Below are positions 35,415-43,723 of a stretch of 64,000 bases of DNA, piece by piece (within the stretch, counting starts at the first letter, position 1; every line of letters begins with the position of its first letter). The DNA is from Dactylosporangium vinaceum (GTDB taxonomy: Bacteria; Actinomycetota; Actinomycetes; Mycobacteriales; Micromonosporaceae), in the NCBI RefSeq assembly GCF_019904175.1, contig NZ_CP061913.1, positions 5,394,001-5,458,000 of the forward strand, given 5' to 3'. A program made the position numbers and the translations under genes. The notes below the pieces were generated by a model that saw only the letters and a list, made by a program, of their open reading frames with translations, was not told where the DNA came from and did not search any database.

Positions 35415-36887
35415 GTGGCAATGACGAACATCGGCCAGGCTTCTCTGGTCGCGGCGGCGAAGGCCGGAGACGAGCGCGCCCGGGACGATCTGCTGGCGGG
35501 GCATCTGCCGTTGGTGTACACGATCGTGCGGCGGGCCCTCGCCGGGCATCCCGGCGGTGTGGACGACGTGGTGCAGGAGACGATGCTGCGGGCGATGCGC
35601 CAGCTGCCGGCGCTGCGCGAGCCGGACAGCTTCCGGGCCTGGCTGGCCGCGATCGCGGTCCGTCAGGCCGGGACGTATCTGCAGCGGGAGCGGACCGTCA
35701 GCGGGCGGCGGGTGCCGCTCGACGAGCTCACGGATGCGCCGGACGCGGACGACTTCGAGGACCTGACAGTGCTGCGGGTGGAGCTGTCGGGGCAGCGGCG
35801 GCAGGTCGGGCAGGCGGTCGGCTGGCTCGACCCGGAGGACCGGGCGCTGTGGTCGCTGTGGTGGCTGGAGGTCGGCGGGGAGCTGAGCCGGGCCGAGCTC
35901 GCCACCGCGCTGGGCGTCGGCGTCGTGCACGCCGGCGTGCGGGTCCAGCGGATGCGGGAGCGGCTGGAGCAGGCGCGGGTGCTCGTCGCCGCGCTCGACG
36001 CCCGGCCGCGATGCCCCTGGCTGGACTCGGTCCTGGCCGACTGGGACGGCATCCCGAGCCCGCTGTGGCGCAAGCGGATCAGCCGGCACACCCGGTCCTG
36101 CGTGGCGTGCACCCGGGCCGCCGAGGACGCCGTCGACACCGAGCACCTCCTGAGCGGCTTCGCGCTGCTGCCGGTGCCGGGCCCGCTCATCGGCGCCTTC
36201 GGCGGCCACGACACCGCCGCCGGGATCAGCGCCGCCGCGCCGCCGGCCGCCGCGACCGGCCCGGCCGTCGCGGCCGCCTCGGCGAAGGCCGGCTGGTTGG
36301 TGGGTCTGCCGGTGGCGAAGCTCGTCGTCGCCGGGTCGCTGGCGGCCGGGGTCGCGGTGACCGTCGCGGTCTGGCCGCGCACCGAAGCGCCGTCGCCCCC
36401 GGTCGCGGCGCCCTCGGCGGTGCCGTCGTCCGCCGGTCCGTCATCGCCGCCGCCCCCGCCCGGGCTGCACACAGGCCCGGTGTCGCTGGAGCTCGACGCC
36501 GGGCCGGGCCGCTATCTGGGCACCGACGGCCAGCTCGGCGTCCTGGTCACGCCGGCGACCGCGGCCGCGCGGCAGCGGGCCACGTTCACGGCGGTGCCCG
36601 GCCTGGCCGACGCGGAGTGCTACTCGTTCCGGGCGGCCGACGGGCAGTATCTGCGCCACGCCTCCTGGCGGCTGCGCCTCGACCGCGACCAGGGCACCTC
36701 GCTGTTCCGCGGCGACGCCACCTTCTGCCCGCTCGGCACCGGCACCGGCGACGTCATGCTCGAAGCGTCGAACTACCGCGGCTACTTCATCCACCGCGAC
36801 GGCGACGAGCTGTGGGTGCACCAGGCCGACGGCACCGCCGCCTTCCGGGCCGGCAGCACATTCCGCGTCCGGCCCGCGCTGAGCTGA
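35415..36887 (+). CDS. Membrane-anchored ECF-type sigma factor with HxxxCxxC motif and extracellular AbfB (CBM42) sensor domain
   Basis: A 490-aa protein. Sigma region 2 at about residues 25-95 (VDDVVQETMLRAMRQL); region 4 at about 132-195 (LDPEDRALWSLWWLE, then LATALGVGVVHAGVRVQRMRE). H225-x3-C229-x2-C232 matches the zinc motif of ZAS anti-sigma factors. One membrane helix at about 296-320, then a Pro/Ser linker. The AbfB domain (about 353-488) has CYSFRAADGQYLRH and GTSLFRGDATFCPLG, hallmarks of the arabinofuranose-binding CBM42 fold. This reads as sigma factor, anti-sigma element and sensor in one chain; signal-dependent proteolysis or a conformational release would be needed. An ATG two codons downstream of the GTG is an alternative start. 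Site 5 precedes it. Confidence 0.85.
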   Translation: MAMTNIGQASLVAAAKAGDERARDDLLAGHLPLVYTIVRRALAGHPGGVDDVVQETMLRAMRQLPALREPDSFRAWLAAIAVRQAGTYLQRERTVSGRRVPLDELTDAPDADDFEDLTVLRVELSGQRRQVGQAVGWLDPEDRALWSLWWLEVGGELSRAELATALGVGVVHAGVRVQRMRERLEQARVLVAALDARPRCPWLDSVLADWDGIPSPLWRKRISRHTRSCVACTRAAEDAVDTEHLLSGFALLPVPGPLIGAFGGHDTAAGISAAAPPAAATGPAVAAASAKAGWLVGLPVAKLVVAGSLAAGVAVTVAVWPRTEAPSPPVAAPSAVPSSAGPSSPPPPPGLHTGPVSLELDAGPGRYLGTDGQLGVLVTPATAAARQRATFTAVPGLADAECYSFRAADGQYLRHASWRLRLDRDQGTSLFRGDATFCPLGTGTGDVMLEASNYRGYFIHRDGDELWVHQADGTAAFRAGSTFRVRPALS

Positions 36888-36897
36888 GACAGGCGAA

Positions 36898-36931
36898 GGC
36901 GGTGTGGCCGCGGGATCGCCGCCACACCGCC
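36898..36931. terminator. Hairpin terminator
   Basis: 11-bp perfect stem (GGCGGTGTGGC at 36898-36908 with its complement at 36921-36931) between the convergent sigma and GH10 genes. Confidence 0.7.
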
Positions 36932-36946
36932 GTCACCACCCGGGCG

Positions 36947-37309
36947 TCAGCTCAGGCTGAAGCGCTGGTTGGCCTGGCCGTTGCAGTCGTAGATCTGGAT
37001 CTGCTGGCCGTTGCCGGTGCCCCAGACGTCGAGGCAGCGTCCGGACTGGACGCCGGTGATGGTGCCGTTGCTGTTGACGTTCCACTGCTGGTTGGTCTGG
37101 CCGTTGCAGCTGTAGATCTGTACTGCGGCGCCGTTGCCGGAGCCGGCGGCGTCCAGGCAGCGGCTGCCGTAGATCTGCAGCTGCTTGCTGGAGGTGTAGG
37201 TCCACTGCTGGTTGGACTGGCCGTTGCAGTCGTAGAGCTGCACCCGGGTGCCGTTGGTCTGCGAGGCGTTGGGCACGTCGACGCACCGGCCGGACTGCGC
37301 ACCGACGAT
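36947..37309 (-). repeat. Near-identical 363-bp CBM13-coding repeat, copy A
   Basis: It encodes the C-terminal ricin-type module and stop codon of the GH10 xylanase. Compared base by base with 51839-52201 on the opposite strand, I find two differences in 363 positions. The copies form an inverted repeat about 14.5 kb apart. Confidence 0.9.
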
Positions 37310-38398
37310 GCGACCGGCGCCACCACCGCCGCCGGAGGTCGGCGAGGTCGTGGGCGTCGGGGACTGGGTGCCCCCGCCCGTCGGCGACGTCGTCGGCCCG
37401 GCCGCGTTGAGGGCGTTGAGGACCGAGGTGTAGGCGGCCTTCTTGTTGCTGCCGCTGAACAGCAGCGGGTTCTCGCTCGAGCGCCACGAGTCCTGGTCGC
37501 GCACGCCCCAGACGGTGATGCCGACGCAGCGCGAGACGTTCATGCAGGCCTGGGTGAGGCCGGCGTACTGGGTGGTGGAGGCGTTGGTGACGTCGACCTC
37601 GGTCAGCGCCACGTCCACGCCCAGCGCGGCGAAGCTGGACAGCGTGGTCTGGAAGTTCGACGGCAGGGAGCTGCCGCCGGTGAAGTGCGTCTGCAGCCCG
37701 ACACAGTCGATCGGCACGCCCCGGGACTTGAAGTCCTGGATCATCCGGTACACGCCCTGCGTCTTGGCGTAGGACCAGTTCTCGATGTTGTAGTCGTTGT
37801 AGCAGAGCTTGACCGACGGGTCCGCGTTGCGGGCGGTGCGGAACGCGACCTCGATCCAGTCGTTGCCGGTCTGCTGCAGGTTGGAGTTGCGGCGGCTGCC
37901 GTCCTCGTTGTAGGCCTCGTTGACGACGTCCCAGTAGGCGAGCTTGCCCTTGTAGTGGGCCATGACGCCGTTGATGTGGTCGATCATCGCCTGGCGCAGA
38001 GAGCTGCCGCTGATGCCACCCCACCAGCTCGGCTGCTGGGAGTGCCAGGCCAGGGTGTGGCCGCGGACCTTCATGCCGCGCTGGGTGGCCCAGTTGTAGA
38101 TCTGGTCGCCGGAGCTGAAGTTGAACTGCCCCCGCTGCGGCTCGGTGGCGTCGGGCTTCATCTCGTTCTCGGCCGTGACCATGTTGAACTCACGCGCGGC
38201 GATGGTGGTGTAGGCCGAGTCGCCGAGCCGGCTCGCGGCGATGGCGGTGCCGAAGTATCGGCCGGACTGTGCCGCGGCCGCGCCGAGCGTGCTGGCCGCG
38301 GCGTTCGCGTCGGGAATCATCGCCATGGCGCCGATCACCGCGACGCCGGCGGCGAGCGCGCCGCCGAGCAGCGCACGGATCCGGGGTCTTGCTGCCAC
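36947..38398 (-). CDS. GH10 endo-beta-1,4-xylanase with C-terminal ricin-type (CBM13) domain
   Basis: A 483-aa secreted xylanase. Signal about 1-33, GH10 barrel about 38-335 with acid/base E161 (WDVVNEAY) and nucleophile E267 (LTEVDV), a Thr/Pro/Gly linker, and CBM13 (about 362-483) with three QxW repeats. Same layout as Streptomyces FXYN-type xylanases. GTG at 38398 follows GAAGGAGG. The barrel closely matches the CBM2-bearing xylanase at 5596-7065, so one catalytic ancestor has acquired two different binding modules. The upstream element with GTAAGTTCC is shared with that gene. Confidence 0.93.
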   Translation of the reverse strand: MAARPRIRALLGGALAAGVAVIGAMAMIPDANAAASTLGAAAAQSGRYFGTAIAASRLGDSAYTTIAAREFNMVTAENEMKPDATEPQRGQFNFSSGDQIYNWATQRGMKVRGHTLAWHSQQPSWWGGISGSSLRQAMIDHINGVMAHYKGKLAYWDVVNEAYNEDGSRRNSNLQQTGNDWIEVAFRTARNADPSVKLCYNDYNIENWSYAKTQGVYRMIQDFKSRGVPIDCVGLQTHFTGGSSLPSNFQTTLSSFAALGVDVALTEVDVTNASTTQYAGLTQACMNVSRCVGITVWGVRDQDSWRSSENPLLFSGSNKKAAYTSVLNALNAAGPTTSPTGGGTQSPTPTTSPTSGGGGGAGRIVGAQSGRCVDVPNASQTNGTRVQLYDCNGQSNQQWTYTSSKQLQIYGSRCLDAAGSGNGAAVQIYSCNGQTNQQWNVNSNGTITGVQSGRCLDVWGTGNGQQIQIYDCNGQANQRFSLS

Positions 38399-38570
38399 TG
38401 GGGCCTCCTTCTGGGTTCTCCGGCCGGAGGCGCCGTCCACCGCCCGCGGAGCAGACGGGAGCAGCCGCGCGGGTGCAGGGGTGTCGGCGGAAGGCCCGAC
38501 CCGGCCGGAGAACGGTGGGCTTCAATGCGCAGCCATGCTGACACGCGCCCGGATCGCCGAGCAAGAGTTT

Positions 38571-38592
38571 CCGGAATAGATTCGTAAGTTCC
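38571..38592 (-). promoter_or_regulatory. Xylanase upstream element GGAACTTAC...TTCCGG, second copy
   Basis: CCGGAA (38571-38576) and GTAAGTTCC (38584-38592) on the plus strand, as at 7199-7218. It lies about 180 bases upstream of the GH10 start. Confidence 0.45.
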
Positions 38593-38690
38593 GGAAGCGG
38601 GCGTGGCCCGGACCGGCACCGCGATCGATGCCGTTCCGGGCCGCTTTCCGCAGCTCTCACTGCTGTGATCGTCGCTCCGGCGGGCCGCCC

Positions 38691-38755
38691 CGCCGGGGCC
38701 GGTATCGAAACTTTCGAGTTTTCGAGCCTGAAAATTTCGGGAACCGGCCCCGGCG
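38691..38755 (-). terminator. Long hairpin after GH54-GH27-GH54 operon
   Basis: Perfect 13-bp outer stem (38691-38703 with 38743-38755), with AT-rich complementary segments (CGAAA...TTTCG) inside. It sits seven bases beyond the operon's last stop codon. Confidence 0.65.
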
Positions 38756-38761
38756 CGGCTG

Positions 38762-40243
38762 TCAGCGGTAGCCGGCAGCCACGATGTTGGCCTGCACCGC
38801 GTTCTCGGTCGCGTCGGACGGGTAGCCCGCGACCATGGCGCCCTCGTAGAACGTGCCCGCGCTCAGGTTGGCCCCGCCGCCCGGCTTGCAGCAGTCGCCG
38901 CCGCTGCCGAGGATGATGGCGCCCTGCTTCTTCATCGGGCTGTACCCGCTGGGAAGCCCGCCGTCCCACACCGTGTAGAGGCTGCCGGACTGCGCGTTGC
39001 TGCCCTTCATGGCGAAGCGGGACGTGCCGTTGTTCTTCAGCGTGGCGGTCACGAACTTGCTGGTGAACGCCCGCTGGGCGGAGTTCCACGACTGGCTTCC
39101 GCCCGAGTAGAGACCCCACTCCAGATCGGCCTGGACCCACGGGCCGGTGCCGGAGCAGCCGCCGAACCAGCACTCGGTGCCGAAGTTGATCGCGTCCATG
39201 GCCCCGGCGGCGTCGGCCTTGCGCGTCGTCTCGCTGTTGCCGTAGTCGAAGCAGCAGCCGCTGTTGACGTGCGTGCCGGAGGTGACCATGTACATGCCCT
39301 CGGGCGCCGAGCCGGTGGGCACGCCGGTCAGGTGGCCGTCGCGCCAGTAGCTGTTGCCCGGGTTGATGTACAGCGAGTACGCCTTGCTGCCGCCGACGGT
39401 CAGCGACTCCGAGGTGGCCCGGGCCGGGCTGCTCGAGCTGGAGCCCGGCACCACCGAGGAGCCCTGATACCACAGGTCGTTGCCGTGCCCGGACTGGTCG
39501 TATACCACCGTCACCACGCAGGTGGTGCCGGAGCAGAACGAGTCCTGGGCGGCGGCGTCGGCCGTGCCGCCGGCGGTGCGGGTCGCGATGTCCCGCGTCG
39601 CGTTGTCCGAGGACCGGCGCACCTGGTACAGGCGACCGGAGTAGGACTGCAGCAGCGCCCGGGTGGTGCTGTGCGCGGCGACGCACGGTGTCGCACCGGC
39701 CGCGTAGATGTCACACGGGCCGGCGCCCACCGGTGGCGGGGTCGTCGGGCCGGTCGGGCTGGTCGGCGTGGCCGGCTGGCTCCACTGCTGGTTGGCGCCG
39801 CCGTTGCAGGCCCAGAGGATGAGCTTGGTGCCGTTGGCGGTGCCGGCGGCGTTGGCGTCGAGGCAGAGCCCGGACTGCACGCCGGTGATGGTGCCGTTGC
39901 TGTTGAGGTTCCACTGCTGGTTGGTCTGGCCGTTGCAGTCCCAGATGATGACGGCGGTGCCGTTGGTGGTGCCGCGGTTGTTGGCGTCGAGGCACTTGGT
40001 CCCGTACACCTGCAGCTGCTTGCCGCTCGTGGCGGTCCAGGACTGGTTGGCCTGGCCGCTGCAGTCGTAGAGCTGCACCTGCGTGCCGTTCGCCGTCGAC
40101 GAGTTGGGCACGTCGACGCAGCGCCCGGACTGCTGACCCACGATCGGCGCGGCCGTCGCCGCCGACGCGATGCCCGCCGCGAGGACCACCCCGGCGACGG
40201 TGAGCGCGGCGGCGCTCAGGGCGGCGACGGTGCGGCGGTTCAC
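38762..40243 (-). CDS. GH54 alpha-L-arabinofuranosidase with N-terminal ricin-type (CBM13) domain
   Basis: A 493-aa secreted enzyme. Signal about 1-28, CBM13 about 33-158, Thr/Pro linker, then the GH54 (ArbFB) catalytic domain, which starts at CDIYAAGATPCVAAHSTTRAL. By comparison with fungal AbfB, the nucleophile Glu is in VQADLEWGLY and the acid/base Asp in ILGSGGDCC. Cys-rich segments (SGCCFDYG) match the family disulfides. The start GTG overlaps the stop of the GH27 gene (GTGA), so it is the third gene of a coupled operon. Unlike its paralogue at 41868-43367, the binding module precedes the catalytic domain. Confidence 0.88.
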   Translation of the reverse strand: MNRRTVAALSAAALTVAGVVLAAGIASAATAAPIVGQQSGRCVDVPNSSTANGTQVQLYDCSGQANQSWTATSGKQLQVYGTKCLDANNRGTTNGTAVIIWDCNGQTNQQWNLNSNGTITGVQSGLCLDANAAGTANGTKLILWACNGGANQQWSQPATPTSPTGPTTPPPVGAGPCDIYAAGATPCVAAHSTTRALLQSYSGRLYQVRRSSDNATRDIATRTAGGTADAAAQDSFCSGTTCVVTVVYDQSGHGNDLWYQGSSVVPGSSSSSPARATSESLTVGGSKAYSLYINPGNSYWRDGHLTGVPTGSAPEGMYMVTSGTHVNSGCCFDYGNSETTRKADAAGAMDAINFGTECWFGGCSGTGPWVQADLEWGLYSGGSQSWNSAQRAFTSKFVTATLKNNGTSRFAMKGSNAQSGSLYTVWDGGLPSGYSPMKKQGAIILGSGGDCCKPGGGANLSAGTFYEGAMVAGYPSDATENAVQANIVAAGYR

Positions 40244-42231
40244 GTCCGGGTCCAGTTCTGGCTGCCACTGCCGTTGCAGGTGTTCAGCCGGACCAGCGCG
40301 TTGTTCGCGGTGCCGTTCGCCTCGAGGCACAGCCCGGACTGCACGCCGGTGATGGTGCCGTTGCTGTTGACGTTCCACTGCTGGTTGGTCTGGCCGTTGC
40401 AGTCCCAGATCTCCACCTTGGTGCCGGGCGAGGTCTGGTTGTTGTACGCGTCGAGGCACTTGCCGAGCACCTGCAGCTGCTTGCCCGCGGTGTAGGTCCA
40501 CTGCTGGTTGGTGCCGCCGTTGCAGTCCCAGATGATCAGCTGGACGCCGTTCGTCGTGCTGCTGTTGGGGTCGTCGAGGCACCGGTTGGCGCCGGTGTTG
40601 CGGACCGTCGTCGTGGACCCGCCGCCGGGATTGCCGGTGGTACCGCCCGCGACCCGGTACATCACCACACCGTGCCCGGGCACGCTCGCGCTGATCGTGC
40701 CGCTGGTGGTGCTGCTCGCCCCGCTCCACAGGTCGGTCAGCGAGTAGGACGACGCGCCGGACTTGCCGATCGCGGCGGCCGTGGTGCTGATCGTGGCGGT
40801 CGCGGTGTTCTCGTTGAACAGCACCACCGACACGTCGCCGTTCGCCAGAGGCTTGGCCAGCACGTCGAGCCCGCCCGAGGAGCTCACCATCCGGCCCTGC
40901 TTGCCGGCCGAGTCCTGGTCGACCGCGATGACGGCCTTGTTGCCGAGGATCGACAGCGTGGTGGCGCTCGCGTTGACCAGGTTGTTGCCGGCCAGCAGCG
41001 GCGCGGCCATCTCGGCCCACAGGCTGAAGTGGGCCCGGTCCTCGGTGGCCGACATCCCGTTGCCGACCTCGAGCATGTCCGGGTCGTTCCACTGGCCCGG
41101 CCCGGCGTACGCGGCCAGCCCGACGTTCTGGTGGAAGATGTTCAGCACGCTGCTGAAGTTGTTCTGGATGTCGCCGGTGGTGCGCCACAGGTTGCCGACG
41201 GGTGCCGCCCACGTCCACGGGGCGTTCACGCCCCACTCACAGATGCTGTAGACGATCGGCCGGCCGGTCGCCGCGAGCGCGTCGCGCATCGCCGAGTAGC
41301 GGGCGATGTACTGCTGCGTGGTCGAACTGCCGTTGTTGAAGCAGTTGTCGTACTTCAGGTAGTCGACGCCCCAGGCCGCGAAGCTGCGCGCGTCCTGCTG
41401 CTCGTGCCCTAGGCTGCCGGGGTAGCCGGCGCACGTCTGCGTCCCCGCGTCCTCATAGATGCCGAGCTTCAGGCCCTTGCTGTGCACGTAGGCCGCGGTG
41501 CCGGAGATGCCGTCGGGAAACTTCGCGTAGTCGGGCTGGAGGTTGCCCGCCGAGTCGCGGTTGTGCTGCATCCAGCAGTCGTCGATGTTGACGTACTGGT
41601 AGCCGGCGGCCGCGAGCCCCGACGACACCATCTTGTCGGCGGTCTGCTTGACGAGTGCCTCCGAGACGTTGCAGCCGTACGCGTTCCAGTCGTTCCACCC
41701 CATCGGCGGGGTGAGGGCCAGGTTGTTGGCCAGCGCGTGGGCCGGCTCGGCCGAGCGCACGCCGATGTACCAGAAGGCCGCGCCGGCGGCCAGGAACAGC
41801 GCGACCGCGCGCACCAGCCAGGGTCTGAGTTGTATCCGCATTCGTTGTCTCCTTGATCGGCGCGCGGTCAGGCGCGCAGGCTCCACTGCTGGTTGGCGCC
41901 GCCGTTGCAGGCCCAGAGGATGAGCTTGGTGCCGTTGGCGGTGCCGGCACCGTTGGCGTCGAGACACAGGCCGGACTGCACGCCGGTGATGGTGCCGTTG
42001 CTGTTGACGTTCCACTGCTGGTTGGTCTGGCCGTTGCAGTCCCAGATGATGACCGTCGTGCCGTTGGTGGTGCCCCGGCCGTTGGCGTCGAGGCACTTGG
42101 AGCCGAGCACCTGCAGCTGCTTGCCGCTGGTGGCGGTCCAGGACTGGTTGGCCTGGCCGTTGCAGTCGTAGAGCTGGACCTGCGTGCCGTTCGTCGTCGA
42201 CGAGTTGGGCACGTCGAGGCAGCGGCCCGAC
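39778..42231 (-). repeat. Diverged CBM13 direct repeat in GH54 operon
   Basis: The CBM13-coding stretches at about 39778-40130 and 41879-42231 are direct repeats, about 90% identical by eye. They belong to the two GH54 genes of the same operon but occupy opposite ends of the proteins. The GH27 gene between them has a third, more diverged copy. Confidence 0.7.
40240..41841 (-). CDS. GH27 alpha-galactosidase/beta-L-arabinopyranosidase with ricin-type (CBM13) domain
   Basis: A 533-aa secreted enzyme. Signal about 1-38, (beta/alpha)8 GH27 domain about 40-310 with nucleophile D165 (YLKYDNC) and acid/base D255 (WNDPDMLEVG), an antiparallel beta domain about 310-395, and CBM13 about 408-533. Actinobacterial GH27 includes both alpha-galactosidases and beta-L-arabinopyranosidases, and sequence by eye does not separate them; the arabinan-directed neighbours make the second worth testing. 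ATG at 41841 follows AAGGAG. Second gene of the operon. Confidence 0.88.
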   Translation of the reverse strand: MRIQLRPWLVRAVALFLAAGAAFWYIGVRSAEPAHALANNLALTPPMGWNDWNAYGCNVSEALVKQTADKMVSSGLAAAGYQYVNIDDCWMQHNRDSAGNLQPDYAKFPDGISGTAAYVHSKGLKLGIYEDAGTQTCAGYPGSLGHEQQDARSFAAWGVDYLKYDNCFNNGSSTTQQYIARYSAMRDALAATGRPIVYSICEWGVNAPWTWAAPVGNLWRTTGDIQNNFSSVLNIFHQNVGLAAYAGPGQWNDPDMLEVGNGMSATEDRAHFSLWAEMAAPLLAGNNLVNASATTLSILGNKAVIAVDQDSAGKQGRMVSSSGGLDVLAKPLANGDVSVVLFNENTATATISTTAAAIGKSGASSYSLTDLWSGASSTTSGTISASVPGHGVVMYRVAGGTTGNPGGGSTTTVRNTGANRCLDDPNSSTTNGVQLIIWDCNGGTNQQWTYTAGKQLQVLGKCLDAYNNQTSPGTKVEIWDCNGQTNQQWNVNSNGTITGVQSGLCLEANGTANNALVRLNTCNGSGSQNWTRT

Positions 42232-43367
42232 TGGCCGCCGACGATCTGGCTGCCGTTGCCCGAGCCGGTCCCGGTGCCGAAGGAGTATCCGGCGGCGGTG
42301 ATGCTGGCCTGGACCGCGTTCTCGGTGGCGTCGGTGGGGTAGCCGGCGGTGATGGCGCCTTCGAAGAACTCGCCGACGCCGGTGTGGCTGTTGTCGCCGC
42401 CGGTGCCGAGCAGCAGTGAGCTGTCGTTCTTCATGGGTGAGTAGCCGTTGGGGAGGGGTCCGGAGAAGGTGGTGGTGAGGCCGCCGGTGGTGGCGTTGCC
42501 GTATTTGAGGGTGAAGTTGGTGGTGCCGTTGTTCTTTTCCCAGGCGGAGACGAACGGGTAGTGCACGCCGGAGTTGTTGGGGTCTTTGTTGGAGCCGGTG
42601 TTGGTGTGGTACATGCCGTTTTCGAGGTCGGCCTCGACCCAGGGGCCGGTGCCGACGCACGGGTTTTTCGGGTTCCCCCAGGTGCCGAACCAGCACGCGG
42701 TGCCCCACTCGATGGCGTTCATCGTGGCGTTGCCGGTGTCGGTGTGTGAGTTTTCGCCGCTGCCGTAGTCGAAGCAGCATTGGTCGTTCACGTAGTTGGA
42801 GGAGGTGATCATGTAGATGCCCTCGGGCTGGGCGCCGGTGGGGGCGTTCTTGGCGTGGTCGATGCGGTAGCCGACGCCCTGCGTGACCTTGATGCCGTAC
42901 GCCTTGTGCCCGTTCACCGTGACGGGCAGGGCCTTGGCGTCCGCGCCGACGTCGGCGCCGTTGGGTCCGGGGCCCTTCCAGAAGCCGCCCCAGGAGATGG
43001 GCAGGTCGTTGTGGTTGCTCGTCTGGTCGTAGATCTTCGTGATCGTGCAGGCGGCGCTGCCGCAGAAGGTGTCCTGCGCGGCCGCGTTGGCCACGCCGCC
43101 GGCCGACAGCAGCCCCACGTCCAGATACTGCCGGTCGGAGCCGCGCTGGACCTGGTACAGCGGGCCGTTGTAGGCCGCGTACAGCGCCCGGGTCGTGCTG
43201 TGGGCGCCGATGCAGGGCGTGCCCCCGCTGGCGTAGATGTCACACACCTGCGGCGACGCCGCCGCGGCGCTCGGGGCCGGGGCGAGCAGCGTGATCGCCG
43301 CGGCGGCGGCGATCGTCACCGCCCCGCTCAGGGCCGCCGCGAGACGGCGGCCGACGGTGGGTTGCAT
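41868..43367 (-). CDS. GH54 alpha-L-arabinofuranosidase with C-terminal ricin-type (CBM13) domain
   Basis: A 499-aa secreted enzyme and first gene of the GH54-GH27-GH54 operon. Signal about 1-38, catalytic domain from CDIYASGGTPCIGAHSTTRAL to about 360, CBM13 about 372-499. Catalytic Glu in VEADLENGMY and Asp in LLGTGGDNS, as in fungal GH54. Fungal relatives carry a CBM42 (AbfB) module, which is absent here but present on the sigma factor encoded 5 kb away. The upstream region has a perfect LacI-type operator and GTTAT-N17-GTC site 6. Confidence 0.9.
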   Translation of the reverse strand: MQPTVGRRLAAALSGAVTIAAAAAITLLAPAPSAAAASPQVCDIYASGGTPCIGAHSTTRALYAAYNGPLYQVQRGSDRQYLDVGLLSAGGVANAAAQDTFCGSAACTITKIYDQTSNHNDLPISWGGFWKGPGPNGADVGADAKALPVTVNGHKAYGIKVTQGVGYRIDHAKNAPTGAQPEGIYMITSSNYVNDQCCFDYGSGENSHTDTGNATMNAIEWGTACWFGTWGNPKNPCVGTGPWVEADLENGMYHTNTGSNKDPNNSGVHYPFVSAWEKNNGTTNFTLKYGNATTGGLTTTFSGPLPNGYSPMKNDSSLLLGTGGDNSHTGVGEFFEGAITAGYPTDATENAVQASITAAGYSFGTGTGSGNGSQIVGGQSGRCLDVPNSSTTNGTQVQLYDCNGQANQSWTATSGKQLQVLGSKCLDANGRGTTNGTTVIIWDCNGQTNQQWNVNSNGTITGVQSGLCLDANGAGTANGTKLILWACNGGANQQWSLRA

Positions 43368-43403
43368 GGGTCATCGACTCCTTGGTCCGGCTCACCGCCG
43401 GAA

Positions 43404-43417
43404 TGTGAGCGCTCACA
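43404..43417. promoter_or_regulatory. LacI-type operator TGTGAGCGCTCACA
   Basis: Perfect 14-bp palindrome identical to the one upstream of GH127 (7319-7332); 37 bases before the GH54 start. Confidence 0.7.
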
Positions 43418-43598
43418 GCCGAGCGGCGGTGAGGGGTGTCGGCGCGGATGGGAAGAGCAGCGCTCCGGCGGGCACGGATTGACGGATCCGGCGGGAAGGT
43501 CTGCCGTCCGGTGACGTTGCCACAATGTTTCCATTCGTTCAAGAGGTAGCCGTCGATGGGGGGCGGATCGCGAGCCGCGCGGGTGAAAGGGCCGGACG

Positions 43599-43625
43599 TG
43601 ACCTTCCACGGGGCCCGGCCATAAC
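43599..43625 (-). promoter_or_regulatory. ECF-type promoter candidate, GTTAT-N17-GGTCA (site 6)
   Basis: On the minus strand GTTAT is 43625-43621 and GGTCA 43603-43599, preceded by GAATTTGC. It points to the GH54 operon 231 bases away, not to the plus-strand esterase gene. Confidence 0.55.
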
Positions 43626-43723
43626 GCAAATTCGGCCTTGACCTGCACCGGACTCACGCGCATTCTGACGCCGCTTCAGCAATCGTTGAGCGGCAATGTC
43701 TGGTTTCCGAAAGAGGGTGCAGC

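Larger units (their letters stand above)
38399..38761. other. Intergenic region, 363 bp
   Basis: Contains the xylanase upstream element (38571-38592) within a pair of TTCCGGAA palindromes (38569-38576 and 38589-38596, 20 bases apart, about two helical turns). It also holds the large hairpin ending the GH54 operon. No gene seen. Confidence 0.5.
43368..43723. other. Intergenic region, 356 bp, divergent promoters
   Basis: Regulatory region between the GH54 operon (minus) and the SGNH esterase gene (plus). It holds a LacI-type operator, site 6, and the block TGGCAA on the minus strand (43522-43517), also seen near sites 7 and 8. No gene seen. Confidence 0.5.

Noticed and set aside
38550..38600. 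Weak GTTAT-type site upstream of the CBM13 xylanase on the minus strand
   Set aside because: The spacing to a TGTCA is 17 bases but the upstream block is CTTGC, three mismatches, so I do not count it.
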